From DSAR01 sp034437315 (lineage in GTDB: Bacteria; Chloroflexota; Anaerolineae; B4-G1), in NCBI GenBank assembly GCA_034437315.1, contig DAOTUC010000066.1, positions 1 through 19,004 on the forward strand: DNA of 19,004 nt, read 5' to 3'. Made by a program: the position numbers and the translations under genes. Positions 13,627 through 19,004 of the stretch are shown in pieces. The notes under the pieces were generated by a model, which had not been told where the DNA came from, made no database searches, and saw only the letters and a program-made list of their open reading frames with translations. How positions within the stretch are numbered: position 1 is the stretch's first letter; each line of letters begins with the position of its first letter.

Positions 13627-14775
13627 ATGAATTGGCAAGCTAACGAGGAACACCAGATGATCCGTCGCATGGTGCGGGAGTTCGCCGAAAAGGAGATCGC
13701 TCCGCGCGCCGAAGAGATCGACGCGAGCGATGAATTTCCCGATGATCTATTCCGGCGGATGGGAGAATTGGGCATCATCGGCCTGCCCTTCCCGGAAAAG
13801 TATGGTGGGGCGGGATGCGACTACATGAGTTTGGTCATCGCGCTGGAAGAGATCGCGCGGGTCTCCGGCTCGATGGCCATCACCCTGGACGCCCAGACCT
13901 CTCTCTTCTGCGAACCGGTCTATCTCTTCGGCAGCGAAGCGCAAAAGGAAACGTATCTGACGCCCGCCGCCCACGGGGAAAAGATCGGCGCCTTCGGCCT
14001 GACCGAACCGCAGGCCGGTTCCGACGCCGGCGCCACCCGCACCCGCGCCGTCCGCGACGAGGCGAGCGACGAATGGATCATCAACGGACAGAAAATTTTC
14101 ATCACCAATGGCTCTATCGCCGACTACGTCGTCATCACCGCCAAGACCGATCCGGAGGCCGGCGCCCGCGGCATCTCCGCCTTCATCGTCGAGCGGGGGA
14201 CGCCCGGTTTCGAGCCGGGGCGGGACGAGAAAAAGATGGGCCTCAAGGGCTCGGTGACCTCGGAACTCTTTTTCGAGGATTGCCGCATCCCGGCGGAAAA
14301 TCTCCTGGGGAAGGAGAATGAAGGCTTCAAGCAATTCCTGACCACGCTGGACGCCGGGCGGGTCGCCATCGCGGCTATGGCGGTGGGATTGGCCCAGGGC
14401 GCGTTCGACAAGGCGCTCGCTTACGCCCAAGAACGCCAACAATTCGGCCGCACCATCGCCAAGTTCCAGGCCATTCAGTGGATGCTGGCCGAGATGGCGA
14501 CCGACATCGACGCCGCCCGCCTGTTGGTCAACCGCGCCGCCGAGATGCGGGCCCAGGGCGAGCGTTTCACCAAGGAAGCGGCGATGGCTAAACTCTTCGC
14601 CACCGAGATGTCGGAACGGGTATGCTACAAGGCGATCCAGATCCACGGCGGCTACGGTTACGTCCGCGAGTATGAGGTCGAACGGATGTACCGGGATCAA
14701 CGGTTGTGCGCCATCGGCGAGGGCACCAACCAGATTCAACGGCTGGTCATCGCCCGGCAAATCCTGGGGCGTTAG
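13627..14775 (+). CDS. Acyl-CoA dehydrogenase
   Basis: FAD enzyme that introduces a trans double bond at C2-C3 of an acyl-CoA and passes electrons to electron-transfer flavoprotein. The 382-residue protein, of typical length for the short-chain class, has an N-terminal helical domain with PFPEKYGGAGCDYMS (54-68), FGLTEPQAGSDAGATRT (122-138) and IITNG-type FAD contacts (KIFITNGSIADY), then ERQQFGRTIAKFQAIQWMLA and GGYGYVREYEVERMYRD near the end. The catalytic base is E365 in IGEGTNQIQRLVIA, as in butyryl-CoA-type enzymes. GAGGAGA (13616-13622) precedes the ATG and the gap from the asparaginase gene is 30 bases. Chain length specificity cannot be read from sequence; no ETF genes are in the window. 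Confidence 0.96.
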   Translation: MNWQANEEHQMIRRMVREFAEKEIAPRAEEIDASDEFPDDLFRRMGELGIIGLPFPEKYGGAGCDYMSLVIALEEIARVSGSMAITLDAQTSLFCEPVYLFGSEAQKETYLTPAAHGEKIGAFGLTEPQAGSDAGATRTRAVRDEASDEWIINGQKIFITNGSIADYVVITAKTDPEAGARGISAFIVERGTPGFEPGRDEKKMGLKGSVTSELFFEDCRIPAENLLGKENEGFKQFLTTLDAGRVAIAAMAVGLAQGAFDKALAYAQERQQFGRTIAKFQAIQWMLAEMATDIDAARLLVNRAAEMRAQGERFTKEAAMAKLFATEMSERVCYKAIQIHGGYGYVREYEVERMYRDQRLCAIGEGTNQIQRLVIARQILGR

Positions 14776-14884
14776 GCGCTGGAACAATTGGGCGAATATG
14801 GTAGAATCCCATTCTGGGCCAACGATTCAATCTCGCGAGGATGATCAATCGTAAACTACGGGCGGGTAGCTAGAGTATTTATCT

Positions 14885-15685
14885 ATGACAAACGTCTATT
14901 TTCTCGGAACCGGCGGCGCATTCTCCGCCGGGCATAGGAGCAATCTCGCGCTGCTCATTGAGAGCGGCGAATTCCGCATGCTGATTGAAACCGGGCCGAT
15001 GATCATGCATCAACTACATCAGACTGGCATCCAGGTCATGGACATCGAACACGTGTTCATCTCCCACGCCCACGGCGACCACGCATTGGGATTCCCGATG
15101 TTCGCCCTCAACCGGCTGGGCATCGACGCCAGCGCGCCGGCCTTTCACGTCTACACCAGCGCCGGGGCCATCGCTTCTCTGAAAGCCCTATGGGAGATCG
15201 CCTACGCCGGTTTCGACATTCAACGGCTCAACATTCACTGGCATCCCCTCCCCAACCAGGAGCCCCGGCAAACCCGCCTGACCGACGCCATCACGCTACA
15301 CACCGCGCCGGTGCCGCATCCACCAAACACGCCCACCCTGGCCGCCAGGTGGGATTTCGAAGCGGGGCCGTCCATCGCCTTCGTCACCGACACCTACCCC
15401 AACGAGGCCACGGTGGCCCTGGCGGAAGACTGCGACCTGCTGATCCACGAGGCCTCCTTCAGCGCCACGCTCCAACCCGACGCCGACGCCAACGTCCATT
15501 TCCACAGCACCGCCCAACAGGCGGGCCAGATCGCCCGCAAGGCGGGGGCCAAACGGCTGGCCCTGGTACACCTCGGCCCGATGATTGGGCGCCATCCCGA
15601 CGTGTTGATCGAGGAGGCCCGCGCAGGAACCGACCTGGATGTCTTCGTCCTGGACGATGGGGGGCTGTTGCAGATCGCCAAATAA
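14885..15685 (+). CDS. Metallo-beta-lactamase fold hydrolase
   Basis: A 266-residue MBL-fold protein. The metal motif HAHGDH (H61, H63, D65, H66) sits after VFISHA, with VTDTYP (about 167-172) and LLIHEASFS (about 184-192) later and a final ALVHLGP strand-histidine (about 228-234), the usual order for MBL hydrolases of the RNase Z-like or phosphodiesterase type. No signal peptide. I cannot name the substrate; the family includes esterases, phosphodiesterases and tRNA-processing enzymes, and the RNase Z-specific exosite is not evident. No clear Shine-Dalgarno precedes the ATG, and there is a 109-base gap after the acyl-CoA dehydrogenase gene with no obvious terminator. It is followed by the M55 peptidase after 21 bases. 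Confidence 0.88.
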   Translation: MTNVYFLGTGGAFSAGHRSNLALLIESGEFRMLIETGPMIMHQLHQTGIQVMDIEHVFISHAHGDHALGFPMFALNRLGIDASAPAFHVYTSAGAIASLKALWEIAYAGFDIQRLNIHWHPLPNQEPRQTRLTDAITLHTAPVPHPPNTPTLAARWDFEAGPSIAFVTDTYPNEATVALAEDCDLLIHEASFSATLQPDADANVHFHSTAQQAGQIARKAGAKRLALVHLGPMIGRHPDVLIEEARAGTDLDVFVLDDGGLLQIAK

Positions 15686-15706
15686 TCTTGCACACAGGAG
15701 GATACA

Positions 15707-16516
15707 ATGTATGTACTGATATCGGCGGATATGGAAGGCATATCCGGCGTCGTGACGTGGGACCACGTCGACGCCCAGCACAAGGAATACGACCGTTTCC
15801 GCAAGCTGATGACGGATGAGGTCAACGCCGCCATCGAGGGCGCGCTGTCCGGCGGCGCGGAGCGCATCGTCGTCAACGACAGCCACGGCGGGATGAAAAA
15901 CATCCTGATCGAGGAACTGAACAGCGCCGCCGAGCTGATCTCCGGTAGTCCCAAGCCTTTCGGTATGATGCAGGGCATCGGGCCGGACGTGGACGCTGTC
16001 TTCCTCGTCGGCTATCACGCGGCCGCCGGGACCGCGGGGGCCATCCTATCCCACACATGGAGCGCCCGCGCCGTGACCCAGGTGCAGCTCAACGGGCAAG
16101 TCGTCGGGGAGACGGGGCTAAACGCGGCGCTAGCGGGCAGTTTTGGCGCGCCGGTCGCGCTGGTCACCGGCGACCGGGCTGTGACCGAGGAGGCCCGCGC
16201 CCTGTTGGGCGAGATCGAGACAGTCCCGGTCAAAGAGGGCATCACGCGCAGCGCGGCCCAGTGTCTACATCCCGAGGTCGTCCGGCAGCGCATCCGTCAG
16301 GCGGCGGAACGAGCGCTCCAGGCAAGCTCGAAAATCGCCCCGTTCGTCCTGGAACCGCCTATCACCGTGCGCGTCACGTTCAAGCACGCCCTCCAGGCCG
16401 ATCTGGCTGCGATGATCCCCTACAGCCGACGGGTCGATGGCCTGGTCGTCGAGTGGACCGGCGACGATATGCCCACGGTCTACAAGACGTTCTGTGGGAT
16501 GGTCAGCCTGACTTGA
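15707..16516 (+). CDS. M55 family D-aminopeptidase (DppA-like)
   Basis: Zinc-dependent aminopeptidase, in characterised members releasing N-terminal D-amino acids or acting on peptides imported by dipeptide transporters. The 269-residue protein matches the B. subtilis DppA metal-ligand pattern: D8 and E10 in SADMEGISGV, H60 in VNDSHGG, H104 in VGYHAAAG, and E135 in QVVGETGLNA; H116 lies near the position of the catalytic histidine. Length is typical. CAGGAGGA (15695-15702) stands close to the ATG. No dipeptide transporter genes are beside it; the upstream gene is an MBL hydrolase and the downstream VanZ-like gene overlaps its stop. Substrate preference and oligomeric state (the family forms decamers) are inferred from homology only. 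Confidence 0.93.
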   Translation: MYVLISADMEGISGVVTWDHVDAQHKEYDRFRKLMTDEVNAAIEGALSGGAERIVVNDSHGGMKNILIEELNSAAELISGSPKPFGMMQGIGPDVDAVFLVGYHAAAGTAGAILSHTWSARAVTQVQLNGQVVGETGLNAALAGSFGAPVALVTGDRAVTEEARALLGEIETVPVKEGITRSAAQCLHPEVVRQRIRQAAERALQASSKIAPFVLEPPITVRVTFKHALQADLAAMIPYSRRVDGLVVEWTGDDMPTVYKTFCGMVSLT

Positions 16517-16941
16517 ACGGTACACCAGCCCACTCCACCAAATGGCTGTGGCTATTCCTGACCGGCGCCATTGCGTGCTGGCTTCTATGGATGACGCTGC
16601 GCCCCAACCCGAGCGTCGCCGCCGGCCTCGCGCCGTTGACCACGCCGGCCGCCGCGCGCGGCGTCTCTCCTCGCTTGCTGATCGGCCTGGCGGGCAACGT
16701 CGTCGTCTTCGCGCCATTGGGCTTCACGCTCTACCTCGCGCTAAACGGACATCCCTTCAAGCGCCGATTTCTGATGAGCGGGAGCGGCGGCGCCCTTCTC
16801 AGCCTGTTCATCGAATTGGCCCAGATGACGCGCCCCAGCCGGGTGTCGTCGCTGGAGGATTGGCTGCTCAACACGGCGGGCGCGACGCTCGGCGCGCTCG
16901 CGGCCCACTTGGTCGCGACACTTTGGCACGCTTTGTGGTGA
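16513..16941 (+). CDS. VanZ-like family membrane protein
   Basis: A 142-residue membrane protein of the VanZ family, named for a teicoplanin-resistance gene; most members have unknown roles in the envelope. Features are a first hydrophobic span after a short polar start (about 12-27), GNVVVFAPLGFTLYLAL (58-74), a span ending LFIELAQM, and DWLLNTAGATLGALAAHL (117-134), which carries the N-T-x-G-A pattern of the family. No upstream ATG or GTG fits, but a TTG at 16513 overlaps the M55 stop as TTGA, and a Shine-Dalgarno-like GGGATGG (16496-16502) precedes it, so coupled translation is likely. Other in-frame starts would remove the first span. Confidence 0.8.
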   Translation: MNGTPAHSTKWLWLFLTGAIACWLLWMTLRPNPSVAAGLAPLTTPAAARGVSPRLLIGLAGNVVVFAPLGFTLYLALNGHPFKRRFLMSGSGGALLSLFIELAQMTRPSRVSSLEDWLLNTAGATLGALAAHLVATLWHALW

Positions 16942-16956
16942 GTTATCACCGCTCTC

Positions 16957-17000
16957 TATTCTCAATTCTAATTCTCATTCTAGATTCTCAACTCTCAACT
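16957..17000. repeat. Low-complexity ATTCTCA-type repeat
   Basis: About 44 bases built from ATTCTC/ATTCTA-like units, for example CTCAATTCTAATTCTCATTC, just after the VanZ gene and just before the TGGAGGAAAA ribosome binding site of the PLP enzyme. It is pyrimidine-rich on the + strand and non-coding, and probably reflects slippage. Confidence 0.6.
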
Positions 17001-17018
17001 GATGGAGGAAAAACGTAA

Positions 17019-18488
17019 ATGATCGATTTAAGTATTCACCCAGAACAACTCGAACGCACCGTACAACGCGCCCGAGAACGGAACATCATCATCCCCACCT
17101 TCGCCCAGATGAAGGATCCGGCGCTGATCCCCGAGCAGATCAAGCGCCAGCTCAAGGATGTGGGTCTGTGGGACGTGAACTCGCTCAACCTCTTCCGCAT
17201 CACGTGGAAGAACGAGCCGAAAGAACACGGCGGTCAATTCAACGGCGTCAACTACGTCGAATTGCCGCCCGCCCTCACTGGCGTACCGGCGCGCATCATC
17301 TGCCTGGTGGGCAAGTGGTTCCCCACCGGCGCGCACAAGGTCGGCGCGACCTTCGGCTGCCTGGTTCCTCGCCTGGTCACGGGCCAATTCGACCCCACTT
17401 ACCAGAAGGCGGTCTGGCCCTCCACCGGCAACTACTGCCGGGGCGGCGCCTACGACGCGGCGCTCTTGGCCTGCGAATCGATCGCCATTTTGCCGGAGGA
17501 GATGAGCCGCGAGCGTTTCGAGTGGCTGTCCAACGTCGCCGGCGAGGTCATCGCCACCCCCGGCTGCGAGAGCAACGTCAAGGAGATCTTCGACAAGTGC
17601 TGGGAACTGCGCGAGACCCGCGAAGACGTCATCATCTTCAACCAGTTCGACGAGTTCGGCAACCACCTGTGGCACTACGACGTCACCGGGCGCGCGATGG
17701 AGGAGGTCCTGGAACTGGAGATGGGACCGCACGACAATTACCGGGGCGTCGTCCTGACGACCGGGTCGGCGGGCACCATTGGTTGCGGCGATTATATGAA
17801 GGAAATCTTCCCCACCAGCAAGGTCGCCGCCAGCGAGGCGCTCCAGTGCCCCACCCTGCTGCTCAACGGTTTCGGCGGCCACCGCATCGAGGGCATCGGC
17901 GACAAACACGTCCCATGGATTCACAACATGAAGCAGACCGACATGGTCATGGCCATCGACGACGAAGCTTGTATGAGCCTGGTGCGGCTGTTCAACGAGC
18001 CGGCCGGGCGGGCCTACCTGGTCAAGCAAGGTGTACCGGAGACATTGGTCGATCAACTCGATCTCCTGGGCATCTCCAGCGTCGCCAACGTGCTCTCCAG
18101 CATCAAGTTCGCCAAGTGGTACGAGCTGGGAGAGCAAGACATCGTCATGACCGTCTTCACCGACTCGATGGAGTTGTACGAGAGCCGCCTGCGGGAGCTC
18201 CACGAGGCGCACGGCGAATACACCGAGACGGACGCCGCCGTCGATTACCACCGCCACCTCCTGGGCTGCACGACCGACTACGTGGAGGAGTTGGGCTATT
18301 GGGATCGTCGCCGCATCCACAACCTGAAATACTACACCTGGGTCGAACAGCAGGGCAAGACCTACGAGGAGATCCAGGCCCAATGGTACGAGCCCGACTA
18401 CTGGTCCGGCATCCACGAGCAGATCGACGAGATCGACGCTCTGATCCGGCAATTCAACGAGATGAGCGGGTTGCTTGAGGATAAGTAG
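17019..18488 (+). CDS. Fold-type II PLP-dependent enzyme (tryptophan synthase beta / threonine synthase-like)
   Basis: A 489-residue PLP enzyme of fold type II, the class containing cysteine synthase, threonine synthase and tryptophan synthase beta. The PLP lysine is K107 in WFPTGAHKVGATFG, the substrate loop is STGNYCRGGAY (135-145), and the phosphate-binding loop is TTGSAGTIGCGDY (247-259) in place of the common GxGGT. A further conserved-looking segment is LLNGFGGHRIEGIGDKHVPW (281-300). A C-terminal extension from about residue 400, rich in Glu, Tyr and Trp, is longer than in the classic enzymes. The exact reaction is not clear; members of this broad group act as lyases, ammonia-lyases or synthases. 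TGGAGGAAAA (17001-17010) precedes the ATG. It is the last gene before 516 bases of repeats. Confidence 0.85.
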   Translation: MIDLSIHPEQLERTVQRARERNIIIPTFAQMKDPALIPEQIKRQLKDVGLWDVNSLNLFRITWKNEPKEHGGQFNGVNYVELPPALTGVPARIICLVGKWFPTGAHKVGATFGCLVPRLVTGQFDPTYQKAVWPSTGNYCRGGAYDAALLACESIAILPEEMSRERFEWLSNVAGEVIATPGCESNVKEIFDKCWELRETREDVIIFNQFDEFGNHLWHYDVTGRAMEEVLELEMGPHDNYRGVVLTTGSAGTIGCGDYMKEIFPTSKVAASEALQCPTLLLNGFGGHRIEGIGDKHVPWIHNMKQTDMVMAIDDEACMSLVRLFNEPAGRAYLVKQGVPETLVDQLDLLGISSVANVLSSIKFAKWYELGEQDIVMTVFTDSMELYESRLRELHEAHGEYTETDAAVDYHRHLLGCTTDYVEELGYWDRRRIHNLKYYTWVEQQGKTYEEIQAQWYEPDYWSGIHEQIDEIDALIRQFNEMSGLLEDK

Positions 18489-18602
18489 AAGAAAGAAAGT
18501 CCCCCTGGATCACGAAAACACGAAGATACGAATAGCCGCTAACTAACATCAGGTTTGACCACCGATCCTAAATCGCGCAAATAGAACTCGAATCGCATGT
18601 AG

Positions 18603-18645
18603 GGTGGATTGCTAATCCACCAGGGACGCGGATTGCCATTCCGCG
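18603..18645. repeat. Pair of short palindromes
   Basis: GGTGGATT (18603-18610) pairs with AATCCACC (18614-18621), loop GCT. Six bases on, CGCGGA (18627-18632) pairs with TCCGCG (18640-18645). Both have the pattern GGATTGC...ATCC/TTCC, as if two versions of one short unit were placed in tandem. No T tract follows. Confidence 0.7.
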
Positions 18646-18784
18646 CACATCCGCTGTTCCAGTTATGCGGTTTACAAGCGCTGGTCAAAGGTCACGCTAA
18701 CGCGCGCACCAAAAACAAGGCCTAAATCATTTGGGTGTGTTTCGTGCAGGGCTGTTCAGTTCTACCTGAAACTGGAAAAAATGA

Positions 18785-18848
18785 ACAGGATCGACAAGAT
18801 TAACAGGATAAAAATAAAGCAAAATCTTGTAAATTCTGTTAATCCTGT
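18785..18848. repeat. ACAGGAT-type dispersed inverted repeat
   Basis: ACAGGAT (18785-18791) with ATCCTGT (18842-18848), and nested ACAAGATT (18794-18801) with AATCTTGT (18823-18830), form an imperfect hairpin. Similar AACAGGAT/ATCCTGTT repeats are a familiar intergenic feature of many unrelated bacterial genomes; that recollection is from general knowledge. AT-rich and non-coding. Confidence 0.7.
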
Positions 18849-18889
18849 CTAAAAAACACGTATTTTGAGCTGTGACTTTTGGGTCTTCA

Positions 18890-19004
18890 GGATTTCGCAT
18901 GGCCCATCATAGACCCTAAAGGTTTTTGCGCTGGTTTTGATGGAAAAAGGTCATTGTTTAAGGCAAAAACGTTGTTTGCGCGGCCTTGAGCAAAACCTTT
19001 AGGG
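18890..19004. repeat. Palindromic dispersed repeat, right copy (3' end cut off by the window edge)
   Basis: 18900-19004 matches 1-105 with one difference (C at 18979, T at 80). This copy keeps the left outer arm GGATTTCGCATGGC (18890-18903), the exact reverse complement of 110-123 in the other copy, but lacks the right outer arm. Together the copies define a unit of about 133 bp with 14-bp ends, an inner arm pair and a spacer CCATCAT present only in the left half. No open reading frame is inside it. Confidence 0.9.

Larger units (their letters stand above)
18489..18889. other. Gene-free stretch with short dispersed repeats
   Basis: No convincing gene on either strand. It contains a CACGAA-type run (18511-18532), two small palindromes (18603-18645), and an ACAGGAT inverted repeat (18785-18848), and it leads into the right copy of the palindromic element at 18890. 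Between 18646 and 18784 I see no structure worth naming, and no clear T-tract terminator follows the PLP enzyme gene. Such patchworks are typical of repeat-rich intergenic regions in large uncultured-lineage genomes. Confidence 0.7.

Noticed and set aside
17028..18452. 474-codon open frame opposite the PLP enzyme
   Set aside because: The + strand product has clear fold-type II motifs. The antisense frame has no recognisable motif or start signal.
18603..18848. CRISPR-like array in the 3' region
   Set aside because: The repeats differ from each other, have no regular spacing or spacers, and no cas genes are near.
1..19004. Circular plasmid or phage genome closed by the matching ends
   Set aside because: The matching ends differ by one base and are palindromic repeats, and the content (rpmF, fabD, nusB, tat genes) is chromosomal.

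Overview
The window looks like bacterial chromosome, moderately GC-rich by eye, with AGGAGG-type ribosome binding sites and every recognisable gene on the + strand. The order rpmF-fabD-fabG-Asp23/Gls24-nusB-tatA-tatC, followed by acyl-CoA and amino-acid-type enzymes with DUF35 partners, suggests an uncultured member of the Chloroflexota (Anaerolineae-like). That assignment is inference from gene order and family content; no rRNA or marker set is present to confirm it.

Layout. 1-124 is a truncated palindromic repeat that also occurs at the extreme right end (18890-19004), so the window very probably runs between two copies of one dispersed repeat. 159-4445 is a housekeeping block: ribosomal protein L32 (rpmF), malonyl-CoA:ACP transacylase (fabD), 3-oxoacyl-ACP reductase (fabG), an Asp23/Gls24-family protein, NusB, and the twin-arginine translocase subunits TatA/B and TatC. 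No acpP or fabF lies beside fabD/fabG. A hairpin element (2563-2661) sits between the Asp23 gene and nusB, and the TatA-like protein carries an internal 41-residue duplication. 4482-8332 holds a small two-helix membrane protein, a P-loop GTPase resembling cyclic 2,3-diphosphoglycerate synthetase, a PanB-family hydroxymethyltransferase, and a 420-residue protein I do not recognise. A strong intrinsic terminator (8371-8402) closes this unit.

8620-8967 is a lone DUF952 gene. After a second hairpin element (9051-9128) comes the most interesting unit, 9162-12523: two thiolase-fold proteins followed by two DUF35 (zinc ribbon plus OB-fold) proteins. Neither thiolase-fold protein has a cysteine where the thiolase nucleophile should be, and one also lacks the usual histidine. 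This looks like a paired acyl-CoA-handling complex with non-thiolase chemistry. It is followed by an isoaspartyl peptidase/asparaginase, an acyl-CoA dehydrogenase with its catalytic glutamate, a metallo-beta-lactamase-fold hydrolase, an M55 D-aminopeptidase with its metal ligands, a VanZ-like membrane protein that starts on TTG overlapping the M55 stop, and a fold-type II PLP enzyme of unclear substrate.

How the genes may work together. The first block is general fatty acid synthesis, translation and protein export. The second half reads as an accessory set for catabolism of modified amino acids or peptides (asparaginase, D-aminopeptidase, PLP enzyme) and of acyl-CoAs (acyl-CoA dehydrogenase, thiolase-fold/DUF35 complex). 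The final 500 bases hold only short palindromes and dispersed repeats.
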